A stretch of DNA of 64,000 nt from Chitinophagales bacterium (GCA_017303835.1 JAFLBI010000001.1:2170001-2234000); one strand, 5' to 3'; shown: positions 16,966-25,303, counted from the first letter of the stretch. Notes: generated from the letters alone by a model not told the origin. Translations and numbers: made by a program.

Positions 16966-18189
16966 ATGAAAGTTTTAGACACATTTGCTGGTGCAGGCGG
17001 TTTCAGTTTAGGGTTTGACCTGACAGGCAATTTCAATATTATTGGTGCAATTGAATTTGACAAATGGGCTGCTGAAACATTTCAGTATAACCATCCTCAT
17101 GCAACTACTTTGGTCGGGAACATTCAACAATTTGACAAAGAATTTCTTTTAGATAAGTTTCAAGAAAAACCTGACATAATTTTAGGAGGCCCGCCTTGCC
17201 AAGGTTTCTCAATTGCAAATAGAAAAGCTGGCGACGCTTCAGACCCAAGAAACTCGCTATTCAAAGAATTTATCCGTTTAGGAGAAATCTTTGAGCCAGA
17301 AGTTATGATTATGGAAAATGTTCCTAATCTAATAAAAGCGAAGACTCATTCAAATGAATTTGTTATTGATATTATTGTAAAGGAACTAGAAAACTTAGGC
17401 TACAATGTTGACCATACTATTTTATCTGCAACGGATTTTGGAGTACCTCAAATCCGAAAAAGATTGGTTGTAATAGCTTCAAAACAAAAATTAGATAATC
17501 CTTTTCCTCAAGCGACACATTCAATAGAAAACGGCTCTTACTCCCTGTTTGGAAATAATTTAATTAAAACTCCTACTCTTTGGGACGCTATTTCAGACCT
17601 TCCTCAAATTGAAGCTTGTCAAGGTGGAGAGGAAATGGAATACACTACGTCTCCTAAAAATGATTTTCAAAAATATCTTAGAGGGAAGTCTAATAAAGTT
17701 TATAATCATGTTGCAATGAAGCATTCAAAAAGAATGGTAGAACGTTTTGCTTCCATGTCATGGGGACACTCTGTTTCTGATGTTCCTGAACATTTAAAAC
17801 CAATTAAGCGAAACGGAAAAGGTGAAATTTCCGAAAAAGTATATGACCAAAATAATAGAAGAATGTTTCCTGACAAACCTTGTCACACAATTGCAGCATC
17901 TTTCTATGCAAATTTTGTTCATCCTTACATAAATAGAAACTTTACACCAAGAGAAGGTGCAAGAATTCAAACATTTCCTGATTGGTACGTTTTTAAAGGA
18001 AAGCCAACTGTTGTAAGTCATAAACTATTACAAAGGGAAGGACGAGATGAAGAAAAATATCTTTGTCAATACAACCAAATTGGTAATGCAGTTCCTCCTT
18101 TTTTAGCCAAGGCAATTGCAGAAAATTTATATTCACAGCTATCATATATCAAAACTGACAAAGAATGCTTGTTCACGGAGACAATTTAA
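16966..18189 (+). CDS. DNA (cytosine-5-)-methyltransferase of a type II R-M system
   Basis: A 407-residue C5-cytosine methyltransferase. Motifs in order: I DTFAGAGGFSLGF, IV GGPPCQGFS with catalytic Cys78, VI MENVP, VIII PQIRKRLVV, IX in the KPCHTIAASFYANFVHP region and X QIGNAVPP. The target-recognition region lies between VIII and X (about residues 175-345). Base composition is clearly more AT-rich than its neighbours and codon choice shifts to A/T third positions, which suggests transfer. It overlaps the following nuclease gene by 25 bp. Recognition site cannot be read from the sequence. Pairing with one methyltransferase suggests a palindromic target. Confidence 0.95.
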   Translation: MKVLDTFAGAGGFSLGFDLTGNFNIIGAIEFDKWAAETFQYNHPHATTLVGNIQQFDKEFLLDKFQEKPDIILGGPPCQGFSIANRKAGDASDPRNSLFKEFIRLGEIFEPEVMIMENVPNLIKAKTHSNEFVIDIIVKELENLGYNVDHTILSATDFGVPQIRKRLVVIASKQKLDNPFPQATHSIENGSYSLFGNNLIKTPTLWDAISDLPQIEACQGGEEMEYTTSPKNDFQKYLRGKSNKVYNHVAMKHSKRMVERFASMSWGHSVSDVPEHLKPIKRNGKGEISEKVYDQNNRRMFPDKPCHTIAASFYANFVHPYINRNFTPREGARIQTFPDWYVFKGKPTVVSHKLLQREGRDEEKYLCQYNQIGNAVPPFLAKAIAENLYSQLSYIKTDKECLFTETI

Positions 18190-19034
18190 CTCAAAAGGAA
18201 AACCATACTGAGAAATACACTGATAAGGAGGCGAAAAGATTTCTAAAGGAAATCCGCGCAGAATATACCAAATGGCATAAAGCTAATACTAAATTAAAAG
18301 GTCCATTTTCTTCTGCATCTGATAGAGATTTACAAATTATTCAGCAACGAGTACAGTTATTTTCCGATTACAAAGAATTTATTGACCAACAAAAATATGC
18401 TGAAAAATTTGATTCCCGCTCCAATCTTCATTCATCAGTTTTAGAAGAATTCATTTTCTATTTATTCCGTGATTTAGTTTTTGAATTCTCAAAATCGGCC
18501 GTTTTGGGAAAAGCTCATACGTTTAAAGACATCTTCTTCAATTCGGCTTCTTACAAAGAAATGGTATCAAAACCGAACGCAAAAGTTGAAAAGAAAGACC
18601 ATGACTTTGTAATTGGCGTAAATATTCAAACCAAAATGAACTGTGAAGGGAATGAGGAAGTTGAAGAACATTCATGGCAAATTCCAGCAGTTGCAATTGA
18701 ATGTAAAACATACCTTGACAAGACAATGCTTGAAGGCTCTTCAACAGCCGCAGAACAATTGAAACACAGAAATCCTAACGCTATTTATATTGTTGTTGCC
18801 GAATGGTTAAAGCTGACAGAGCAGGTCAACTTAAAGAAGTTTAAAGTTGACCAAATTTATATCTTAAGGAAACAAAAGAATACGGATAGAGAATATAGAT
18901 ATGCGGCTACCTATAAAAAGAACCCAATTTATGTTGACGTTGTTCAACACCTCTTTGACACAGTAAGAAAACACTTAACTACTGATTGGGAAGGTGGAAT
19001 CGGCTTTGGATTACAAAAAGGGTATTTGCTTTGA
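18165..19034 (+). CDS. Type II restriction endonuclease, possibly Bpu10I-like
   Basis: The partner nuclease of the preceding methyltransferase, 289 residues. A PD-(D/E)xK core is visible: Asp147 in KKDHDFVIG and Glu179-x-Lys181 in VAIECKTYLDKTMLEGS, followed by the AAEQLKHRNPNAIYIVVAEWLKL helix-strand. The arrangement and the IECKTYLDKTMLEGS string resemble the Bpu10I family of restriction enzymes (recalled from family knowledge, not searched). The start ATG at 18165 overlaps the methyltransferase end by 25 bp, consistent with translational coupling that lets methylation precede cleavage. AT-rich like its partner. Confidence 0.7.
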   Translation: MLVHGDNLTQKENHTEKYTDKEAKRFLKEIRAEYTKWHKANTKLKGPFSSASDRDLQIIQQRVQLFSDYKEFIDQQKYAEKFDSRSNLHSSVLEEFIFYLFRDLVFEFSKSAVLGKAHTFKDIFFNSASYKEMVSKPNAKVEKKDHDFVIGVNIQTKMNCEGNEEVEEHSWQIPAVAIECKTYLDKTMLEGSSTAAEQLKHRNPNAIYIVVAEWLKLTEQVNLKKFKVDQIYILRKQKNTDREYRYAATYKKNPIYVDVVQHLFDTVRKHLTTDWEGGIGFGLQKGYLL

Positions 19035-19149
19035 CAACGAAGGCCATGCAGGTAACATGGGTATTGCCAAAATGCAGGCTGACGGAAGCCATGTTTCAAC
19101 TGTAGTAATTCTGTTCAGCCACATATCTAGCTTGACTTTATCTATTTAG
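19030..19149 (+). pseudogene. Possible 3' gene remnant after the R-M genes
   Basis: Overlapping the nuclease stop, a frame without an ATG at its head reads FDNEGHAGNMGIAKMQADGS and continues to a TAG at 19147. Its base composition is closer to the chromosome than to the R-M island, and it reads like the C-terminus of a real protein. I do not recognise the family. It may be the tail of the gene into which the island inserted. Confidence 0.3.
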
Positions 19150-19156
19150 ATATGTG
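19120..19156. repeat. Inverted repeat CACATATCTA/TAGATATGTG
   Basis: Two perfect 10-base arms (19120-19129 and 19147-19156) around a 17-base loop, in the spacer between the R-M pair and the M20 hydrolase. It may act as a terminator or mark the island border. The only T-rich stretch follows about 11 bp later. Confidence 0.4.
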
Positions 19157-19301
19157 CATATCATCATCTTTTTTATCTTTACTAAGCAGCGGTCAGCCAG
19201 GATCGAGGTAATTCTATTCCTGCACATCGGCAATACCTGACCCTTTTCTTTCAATTGGAGACAAAGCAATTGGCTACATTCGTTTCCTGAATGTAAGACC
19301 C

Positions 19302-20756
19302 ATGAGAAAAATGCTACTGCTCTGTGCTTCCTTTGGTTTTCTGGTTCAAGTAAATGCGCAGAAAAAGAAAGCCGAGATCAATCCGGCTGAGAAAATGAAA
19401 ACAGCTGCCAGCACAGCGCTGGATGCCGCTTATCCCCGCTACAAAGACATTGCACTCAAGATTTGGGACTATGCAGAAGTAGGCTACAAAGAAGTGAGGA
19501 GCTCAGCCTTGCATCAAGAAACATTGAAAACAGCAGGCTTCCAGGTGGAAACGGGTGTTGCAGGTATTCCTACTGCTTTTGTTGCCACTTATGGTTCAGG
19601 CAAGCCGGTGATTGGTATTCTTGCAGAGTTTGATGCTTTGCCGGGTATTTCTCAGCAGGCCGTTCCGGAAAAAGCCAGCGCAGGTAAGGATGCAGGCCAT
19701 GCTTGCGGACACCACTTGTTTGGTACCGCTTCTGTTGCAGCAGGCATTGCCATTAAAGATTTGATTGATAGCAAGCAATTCTCCGGAACCATCAAAGTAT
19801 TCGGTACACCGGCTGAAGAAGGTGGTAGCGGCAAAGTATATATGGTGCGTGAAGGCTTATTCAATGATGTAGATGCGGTGATACACTGGCATCCCGATTC
19901 AGAGAATTCCATCACCATGACAAGTGCGCTGGCTAATAAATCAGCCAAGTTTCGTTTTCGTGGTATTTCCGCGCATGCGGCGATGGCACCAGAGCGTGGC
20001 CGCTCTGCTTTAGATGCTGTTGAGTCGATGAACTATATGGTGAACATGATGCGTGAGCATATTCCGCAGGAAACCAGGATTCACTATGTGATTACTAACG
20101 GCGGAAAAGCACCCAATGTGATTCCTGATTTTGCAGAAGTATATTATTATGTGCGTCACCCTAAACGCGATGTGGTTAAATCTATTTTCGATCGCGTAGC
20201 CAAAGCCGCAGAAGGTGCTGCAATAGGAACAGATACGAAGATGGAATTTGAAATCATTGGTGGCACACATGATTTACTATTGAACAAAACACTTGCAGAA
20301 GCCATGCAGGCGAATCTGGAAAAAGTAGGTGGTTTTACCTATACAGAAACAGAAAAAGCTTTTGGTCAGAAAATACAAGCCAGTTTCGGCACCAAAGCAC
20401 CAGCTCTTGAATCTGCCGCAACTGTAAAACCTTTAAAACTTGATATGGATGCCGGCGGTGGTAGTACCGATGTAGGCGATGTAAGCTATGCCGTACCTAC
20501 CGTTGGTTTGCGTGCTGCTACATGGGTACCCGGCACAGCCGCACATAGCTGGCAGGCTGTTGCTGCAGGCGGAACAGAAATTGGTACCAAGGGCATGCTG
20601 GTAGCTGCTAAGACCATGGCACTCACAGCGATTGATCTTTTCACCAATAAGGAGCTGATTCAAAAAGCTACTGAAGAACTCAAGAAAGCCAAAGGCGACT
20701 ATCAGTATGAAGCATTACTTGGTAACAGAAAGCCGGCTTTGTATTATCGCGATTAA
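19302..20756 (+). CDS. Secreted M20 family amidohydrolase, AbgB-like
   Basis: A 484-residue metallo-hydrolase of the M20D branch, closest in layout to AbgB (p-aminobenzoyl-glutamate hydrolase subunit). A signal peptide (MRKMLLLCASFGFLVQVNAQ) sends it to the periplasm. Metal-binding features are ILAEFDALPG, DAGHACGHHLFG and GTPAEEGGSGK, with His in VIHWHPD. The dimerisation domain carries FRGISAHAAMAPERGRSALDAVE and the C-terminal part holds the last metal His in GTAAHSWQ. Substrate is not determined; aminoacyl or folate-breakdown amides are likely. A strong terminator follows. Confidence 0.85.
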   Translation: MRKMLLLCASFGFLVQVNAQKKKAEINPAEKMKTAASTALDAAYPRYKDIALKIWDYAEVGYKEVRSSALHQETLKTAGFQVETGVAGIPTAFVATYGSGKPVIGILAEFDALPGISQQAVPEKASAGKDAGHACGHHLFGTASVAAGIAIKDLIDSKQFSGTIKVFGTPAEEGGSGKVYMVREGLFNDVDAVIHWHPDSENSITMTSALANKSAKFRFRGISAHAAMAPERGRSALDAVESMNYMVNMMREHIPQETRIHYVITNGGKAPNVIPDFAEVYYYVRHPKRDVVKSIFDRVAKAAEGAAIGTDTKMEFEIIGGTHDLLLNKTLAEAMQANLEKVGGFTYTETEKAFGQKIQASFGTKAPALESAATVKPLKLDMDAGGGSTDVGDVSYAVPTVGLRAATWVPGTAAHSWQAVAAGGTEIGTKGMLVAAKTMALTAIDLFTNKELIQKATEELKKAKGDYQYEALLGNRKPALYYRD

Positions 20757-20778
20757 TCATCGTATCTCATATAGCAAA

Positions 20779-20804
20779 AAGGATCGCCGTGGCGATCCTT
20801 TTTT
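20779..20804. terminator. Bidirectional terminator between M20 hydrolase and lysS
   Basis: AAGGATCGCC/GGCGATCCTT with a minimal loop, an A run before and a T run after. It ends both convergent genes. Confidence 0.85.
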
Positions 20805-20823
20805 ATTTATTAAAGCTTTCCAA

Positions 20824-22344
20824 TTAATCCATTTTCTCGGGACGCATCTGTGGAAAGAGCAACACATCCTGAATAGATACCTGGTTTAGCATCATCATAC
20901 ACAAACGATCGATACCAATACCAATACCGGATGTTGGTGGCATGCCATATTCCAAAGCACGCAGAAAATCATGGTCAATAAACATGGCTTCATCATCACC
21001 ACGCTCCATGAGTTTTACCTGCTCTTCAAAACGCTCGCGCTGATCCACAGGATCATTCAACTCACTATACGCGTTGGCTACTTCCTTACCGTTTACCATC
21101 AACTCAAAACGCTCTACCAATCCGGCTTTACTACGGTGCTTCTTGGTCAGCGGACTCATCTCCACCGGATAATCAATAATGAACGTAGGCTGTATATAAT
21201 TGTGTTCGCTGGTAGCGCCAAAGATTTCATCAATCAGCTTACCCTTACCAATATTACCGGGCACATCAATATGTAATTGCTTGCACACATCACGCAGTCC
21301 GGCTTCATCCATAGCAGAAATATCGATGCCGGTGTTTTCCTTAATCGCATCAAAAATGCTGATACGCTTGAATGGTGCTTTATAGCTGATCATCTTATCA
21401 CCCAACTGCACGTCGGTAGTGCCATGTAAGGCAATCGCTACACGCTCCAACAGCTGCTCGGTGATTTCCATCATCCAGAAATAATCCTTGTAAGCGGTAT
21501 ACCATTCCAAAATGGTGAACTCAGGATTATGCGTTCTATCCATACCCTCATTTCGGAAATTACGGCTGAACTCATATACCCAATCAAAACCACCCACGAT
21601 CAAACGCTTCAGGTACAACTCATTGGCAATACGCAAGTAAAAAGGTACATCCAATGCATTGTGGTGCGTAATAAATGGTCGGGCAGCAGCACCACCGGGA
21701 ATAGATTGCAACACAGGCGTATCTACTTCCAATGCACCTTTCTCATTCAGGAACTGGCGAATGGTATTCACCAGTAATGTGCGCTTGGCAAATACTTCTT
21801 TTACTTCAGGGTTAATGATCAGATCAGCATAGCGCTGGCGATAACGAAACTCAGGATCGGTTACCGCATCAAACACATTACCTTCTTCATCACGCTTTAC
21901 CACAGGCAGTGGCTTCAGTGATTTGGTGAGCAGGGTTAAAGTCTGTGCATGCACAGATGTTTCGCCTGTTTTAGTAATGAACACAAAACCGGTAACACCG
22001 ATGATATCACCCAGATCCAATCCATGCTTCACTAGGTTATCCCAGTATGATTTATCCTCTTCTGGGCAGATATCGTCTCTACGCACATAGAGCTGGATAA
22101 TCCCCTTGCTATCCTGAATCTTGATGAAGAATACCTTTCCCTTATCGTTGATGCTCATGATACGGCCTGCTACGCAGACATTGGCATAAGCTTCTTTGTT
22201 TTCCTCTGTAAAGCCTGCTTTGATATCAGCAGAGTATTGGTTCACCGGATACAAGGGTGCGGGATAGGGTTCGATGCCTGCCTCGCGCAATTTGGCCAGC
22301 TTTTCTCTGCGGATGATCTCCTGTTCACTCAGATGTTGACTCAT
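20824..22344 (-). CDS. lysS: Lysyl-tRNA synthetase (class II)
   Basis: Charges tRNA-Lys. The 506 residues contain the N-terminal OB-fold anticodon-binding domain (VAGRIMSINDKGKVFFIKIQDSKGIIQLYVR) and the class II catalytic core: motif 2 in EFSRNFRNEGMDRTHNPEFTILEWY and motif 3 in TSGIGIGIDRLCMM. PLTKKHRSKAGLVERFELMVNGKEVANAYSELNDP is diagnostic for LysS. The sequence TAATTTTG 20 bp upstream of the ATG (22371-22364 on the minus strand) matches the -7 consensus. Confidence 0.97.
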   Translation of the reverse strand: MSQHLSEQEIIRREKLAKLREAGIEPYPAPLYPVNQYSADIKAGFTEENKEAYANVCVAGRIMSINDKGKVFFIKIQDSKGIIQLYVRRDDICPEEDKSYWDNLVKHGLDLGDIIGVTGFVFITKTGETSVHAQTLTLLTKSLKPLPVVKRDEEGNVFDAVTDPEFRYRQRYADLIINPEVKEVFAKRTLLVNTIRQFLNEKGALEVDTPVLQSIPGGAAARPFITHHNALDVPFYLRIANELYLKRLIVGGFDWVYEFSRNFRNEGMDRTHNPEFTILEWYTAYKDYFWMMEITEQLLERVAIALHGTTDVQLGDKMISYKAPFKRISIFDAIKENTGIDISAMDEAGLRDVCKQLHIDVPGNIGKGKLIDEIFGATSEHNYIQPTFIIDYPVEMSPLTKKHRSKAGLVERFELMVNGKEVANAYSELNDPVDQRERFEEQVKLMERGDDEAMFIDHDFLRALEYGMPPTSGIGIGIDRLCMMMLNQVSIQDVLLFPQMRPEKMD

Positions 22345-22363
22345 AATGATGTTTTCAAGGCGG

Positions 22364-22371
22364 CAAAATTA
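22364..22371 (-). promoter_or_regulatory. -7 promoter element of lysS
   Basis: TAATTTTG on the minus strand is an exact TAnnTTTG match, 19 bp upstream of the lysS ATG. A TTTG lies 23 bp further upstream, slightly beyond the usual spacing. Confidence 0.5.
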
Positions 22372-22402
22372 GCGGATTTCGCCTATGCAGTGGGCAAAGG
22401 GC

Positions 22403-22993
22403 TCAGGACTGGCCAAACAGACTGTGGTACAAGGCTTTTTGCTCCATTTCTATGCAATCGCCGGGCTGCATGCCCTCGATGGTGAGACTGCCAATACGAT
22501 AACGAACCAACCTGAGTGTTGGAAAACCTACTGCTGCAGTCATGCGCCTCACCTGTCTGTTCTTCCCTTCTCGTATGGTGATGCTGATCCATGGTGCGGG
22601 AATAGATTTACGAAAACGAATGGGTGGATGACGATCAGGTAATGCAGGATCGGTTGTAAATTTTTTTACTGTCGCGGGTAATGTGCGATGTTGTTTTCCA
22701 TTCACTTGTATCTGCACACCTTTTTGTAATTGTATGATTGCATCATCAGTAATTGCACCATCTACCTGTATCCAATATTCTTTTTCCTGATGTTGTTTGG
22801 GATGCAATAATTTTTGATTCAATGCTGCATCATTACTCAAAATCAATAAGCCTTCACTATCATGATCGAGTCTTCCAACAGGATACACATCTTTCGGTAC
22901 AGACAAAATATCACGCAAGGTGCGCTGATCACCTTCTGGTGAAAATTGCGATAAGACGAGATAAGGTTTGTATATAATGAAGTAACGATGCAT
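22403..22993 (-). CDS. rluE: 23S rRNA pseudouridine synthase, RluE-like
   Basis: A 196-residue pseudouridine synthase of the RsuA/RluB/E/F family. It lacks an S4 domain, as RluE does, and its C-terminal run PPIRFRKSIPAPWISITIREG followed by KNRQVRRMTAAVGFPTLRLVRYRIG is RluE-like. RluE modifies U2457 of E. coli 23S rRNA. The catalytic Asp is in VGRLDHDSEGLLIL. The start is set at 22993 (MHRYFIIYKP). The in-frame extension to 23122 reads through an intrinsic terminator and a promoter and is rejected. The gene begins 12 bp after that terminator, so readthrough may contribute to its expression. Confidence 0.88.
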   Translation of the reverse strand: MHRYFIIYKPYLVLSQFSPEGDQRTLRDILSVPKDVYPVGRLDHDSEGLLILSNDAALNQKLLHPKQHQEKEYWIQVDGAITDDAIIQLQKGVQIQVNGKQHRTLPATVKKFTTDPALPDRHPPIRFRKSIPAPWISITIREGKNRQVRRMTAAVGFPTLRLVRYRIGSLTIEGMQPGDCIEMEQKALYHSLFGQS

Positions 22994-23004
22994 GACGAAT
23001 GCTG

Positions 23005-23076
23005 TAAAACAAAAGTCCCGCAGAAGCGGGACTTTGTATATGGATGGGTTAGTAAGTACCGGGAAATAAATTTCCC
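23005..23076 (-). ncRNA. Candidate small RNA or attenuator upstream of rluE (about 72 nt)
   Basis: On the minus strand a promoter (see 23081) should start an RNA near 23076. It begins with the hairpin GGGAAATTTATTTCCC (23076-23061), continues with about 25 unpaired bases, and ends with the perfect 10-bp terminator stem AAAGTCCCGC/GCGGGACTTT (loop TTCT) followed by TTTTGTTTT. No ORF of credible composition lies inside. Either this is an independent small RNA or a leader whose terminator controls rluE 12 bp downstream. No match to a named RNA family is recognised. Confidence 0.6.
23012..23035 (-). terminator. Intrinsic terminator of the candidate small RNA
   Basis: A perfect 10-bp stem with a 4-base loop. 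The T-rich tail lies only on the minus-strand side (TTTTGTTTT, 23014-23006), which fixes the direction. Confidence 0.8.
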
Positions 23077-23080
23077 TACA

Positions 23081-23111
23081 CAATATTAAATATTGTTTTA
23101 TCCAAAGCAAA
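23081..23111 (-). promoter_or_regulatory. Promoter of the candidate small RNA
   Basis: Minus strand: TTTG (23111-23108), 19 bp, TAATATTG (23088-23081), one mismatch to TAnnTTTG. The start site would fall 5-6 bases downstream, exactly at the 5' hairpin. Confidence 0.6.
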
Positions 23112-23394
23112 AAATTTTTCAAACAATTTTATTCACATTTTTTGGCGCTTTGTGAATTAACCCCATTATCTAAACAGTGATTTGAAGCATTGTATTACTT
23201 CATAAATGATGATGCAACATTGCATACAAAAAAATACATCGCTGCAAACATTGATGTAGTAAGCGTTTCAGCTGATGCAATTTTTTTCTCTTTGATTGAT
23301 GTTTGTATCGCGCGCATCATACACACACATAAACTTGCCTTGATTCTGGCTTGAAAAAGCCAGGAAAAAAAATTTCTGCAGAAAGCCGTCTGCC
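23112..23394. other. AT-rich spacer with two palindromes, no gene seen
   Basis: This stretch between the candidate small RNA and lpxD holds no convincing ORF. It contains an inverted repeat, ATTCACA (23131-23137) with TGTGAAT (23151-23157), and the perfect palindrome ATGCAA-CA-TTGCAT (23212-23225). Both could be protein-binding sites. No tRNA-like fold was found. Confidence 0.5.
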
Positions 23395-23402
23395 TACCTT
23401 TG
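23395..23402 (+). promoter_or_regulatory. -7 promoter element of lpxD
   Basis: TACCTTTG is an exact TAnnTTTG match 20 bp before the ATG at 23423, with only a TTTC as -33. It supports the shorter lpxD start, because the ORF upstream would overlap the promoter. Confidence 0.6.
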
Positions 23403-23422
23403 AGCGGTCAAAAAACACTGTT

Positions 23423-24367
23423 ATGCAATTTCCCACACCCGTTACCACTTCCTGGCTTGCTGCATTGATCGGTGCAGAACTCATCGGTAATCCTGCACAG
23501 GAAGTGTATGGACTGAATGAAATCAATCGCGTAGAAAATGGTGATGTGGTGTTTGTGGATCATCCTAAGTACTACGATAAGTGTTTACACAGTGTTGCTG
23601 GTTGCATCATCATCAACAGTAAAGAAGTAACTGTACCAGAAGGAAAAACCATTCTGGTTGTTGATCAACCTTTTGAATCTTATCTCACTATCGCAACACA
23701 TTTTCGTCCTTTCACACCTGCAGCAACACCCATTAGTACATCTGCTGTGATTGGTGAAGGAACAGTGATCATGCCCAATGTTTTTATCGGTAATCATGTA
23801 GTGATTGGTAAGCATTGTGTGATTCATCCCAACGTGGTCATTCATGACCATACCATCATTGGTGATCAAGTAGTGATTCAGGCAGGAACGATTATTGGTA
23901 GTGATGCGTTTTATTACAACAGCAAGAAAAACCGCGATGTCTGGTTCCGCAGAATGAAAAGCTGTGGCCATGTGGAGATTGCCAACAATGTAGAAATTGG
24001 CGCTAATTGCACCATTGATCGTGGCGTAACCGCAGTAACCAAAATTGGGCAGGGTACCATCATGGATAACCTGGTACATATCGGTCACGACGTACATATC
24101 GGCAAAAATTGCCTGTTTGCCGCACAAGTGGGTGTGGCCGGTGCCACCAATATTGAAGACGGTGTTACGCTTTGGGGACAGGTTGGCGTGAGCAAGACCC
24201 TAACTATTGGTGCCAATGCGGTGGTTTTGGCACAAAGTGGTGTACCATCCTCGCTGGAGGGTGGCAAAACCTATTTTGGCTATCCCGCAGAAGATGCTGC
24301 ACAAAAAAGAAGAGAGCTGGTATGGATCAAACGCATACCCGCTCTCTGGAAAAAAGTTATGGAATAG
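23423..24367 (+). CDS. lpxD: UDP-3-O-acylglucosamine N-acyltransferase
   Basis: Adds the N-linked hydroxyacyl chain in lipid A synthesis, third step of the Raetz pathway, in the cytoplasm. An N-terminal uridine-binding domain (residues about 1-100, GLNEINRVENGDVVFVDHPKYYDK) is followed by a left-handed beta-helix of hexapeptide repeats (IGEGTVIMPNVFIGNHVVIG and onward). The catalytic His is probably in DNLVHIGHDVHIG. The C-terminal helix RRELVWIKRIPALWKKV is usual. The length of 314 residues is normal. The ATG at 23423 follows the promoter; 24 residues upstream of it are not used. It overlaps the convergent thioredoxin-like gene by 11 bp. Confidence 0.92.
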   Translation: MQFPTPVTTSWLAALIGAELIGNPAQEVYGLNEINRVENGDVVFVDHPKYYDKCLHSVAGCIIINSKEVTVPEGKTILVVDQPFESYLTIATHFRPFTPAATPISTSAVIGEGTVIMPNVFIGNHVVIGKHCVIHPNVVIHDHTIIGDQVVIQAGTIIGSDAFYYNSKKNRDVWFRRMKSCGHVEIANNVEIGANCTIDRGVTAVTKIGQGTIMDNLVHIGHDVHIGKNCLFAAQVGVAGATNIEDGVTLWGQVGVSKTLTIGANAVVLAQSGVPSSLEGGKTYFGYPAEDAAQKRRELVWIKRIPALWKKVME

Positions 24368-24908
24368 ACCCCTCTCGGATAATCTTCCATAGATCTGCTT
24401 CTAAAGAAATGGTTGGTGTTTCAATGATTCTTCCAACTTCCTTTTCTCCTTTTCGGATTATAAAAGTGGGCACACGCAGGATATTCTTTCCTGCTTCTTC
24501 GTGCTGCGGACTCTTTTTATAGTGTTCTGGGCGACCATCTACAAAAATCAATTCCAGTCTGGTTGAATCCCATCCACAACTATCAAGCACTTTAAGCATG
24601 CGCGGCACTTCGCGCCTACTATCACCACACCAGGTGCCTAAGAAAATTTGCATGGTATACTGATGCTGTTGCTCTTTAAGTCCAAGTAAAATGATGCTAT
24701 CAGGTTTGTATTGCTGGTATTGATACTGATACCAAACCCGAAAAGGTTGTTGTAATAAACTGGCTCGGGGAGATTTGCCAATGATTACCGGCTGACCATT
24801 GTCAGCAGTATAAGTATTCATCGCAGATTGCGCATAAGTGCTGGTCATAGAAATATAGCAGAGGCAAGACCACAATAGGGCCTTACCTGTATTAGACAGG
24901 TGTTTCAT
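24357..24908 (-). CDS. Thioredoxin-like secreted protein
   Basis: A 183-residue protein with a signal peptide (about residues 1-26, ending TYAQS) and a thioredoxin-type domain. The active-site position reads FLGTWCGDSRREVPR, a WCGDS variant with only one cysteine in place of CxxC, then FVDGRPEH and the cis-Pro loop RVPTFIIRKGEKEVGRI. The single Cys suggests a role other than ordinary disulfide exchange, perhaps a thiol-binding fold. It is downstream of a short ORF and the epimerase on the same strand. Confidence 0.75.
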   Translation of the reverse strand: MKHLSNTGKALLWSCLCYISMTSTYAQSAMNTYTADNGQPVIIGKSPRASLLQQPFRVWYQYQYQQYKPDSIILLGLKEQQHQYTMQIFLGTWCGDSRREVPRMLKVLDSCGWDSTRLELIFVDGRPEHYKKSPQHEEAGKNILRVPTFIIRKGEKEVGRIIETPTISLEADLWKIIREGSIP

Positions 24909-24934
24909 ACTAAAAATTGAAGAATGAGGAAATA

Positions 24935-24953
24935 CACCGATTCACTATCGGTG
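24935..24953 (-). terminator. Weak hairpin between the small ORF and the thioredoxin-like gene
   Basis: CACCGAT/ATCGGTG, a perfect 7-bp stem with loop TCACT. Only a short T-rich tail follows on the minus strand, so it may be an mRNA stabiliser or a weak terminator. Confidence 0.4.
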
Positions 24954-24967
24954 ATACATGCAGTTGA

Positions 24968-25213
24968 TTATATCCATACTGCATCAGGCGGTTGAATAGG
25001 CTGCTCAGGGAAACCAGCACAGATAGACTGATCTACATGGGGGAAGAAAAACACAAGTGATAATGCGGGTAACTGTTCAGATGTTGAAGTCTGTGTGCAG
25101 CATTCCCAATCAAGCTTTAGTTGATCAGGTTTGGCGGGTAAAGCTGCAGTAACCGGAAGACCTGCGTTATACGGTGTTAAACGACACTCGCAATTATCTG
25201 CAGCGGCAATCAT
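24968..25213 (-). CDS. Small hypothetical Cys-containing protein, start uncertain
   Basis: The first ATG (25213) gives 81 residues, but the frame stays open for 30 further codons up to the epimerase stop codon. That upstream part encodes a basic residue and a hydrophobic helix (KSVATILLFLIISLPELWKW), like a signal anchor. No ATG, GTG or TTG exists in that stretch; three CTG codons (25300-25292) come directly after the epimerase stop. So either a CTG start is used or the gene has lost its start. The C-terminus (IQPPDAVWI) resembles the end of small Bacteroidota membrane proteins such as the one at 41712. Not recognised with confidence. Confidence 0.4.
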   Translation of the reverse strand: MIAAADNCECRLTPYNAGLPVTAALPAKPDQLKLDWECCTQTSTSEQLPALSLVFFFPHVDQSICAGFPEQPIQPPDAVWI

Positions 25214-25303
25214 ACAGGAGGTGTAGGAAGCCCACTTCCAGAGTTCCGGTAAACTGATGATTAAAAATAGTAGTATGGTTGCGACTGATTTCAGCAGCAG
25301 TGT

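Noticed and set aside
22994-23122. N-terminal extension of rluE to 23122
   Set aside because: It would translate through an intrinsic terminator and a promoter, and the residues do not match the RluE family.
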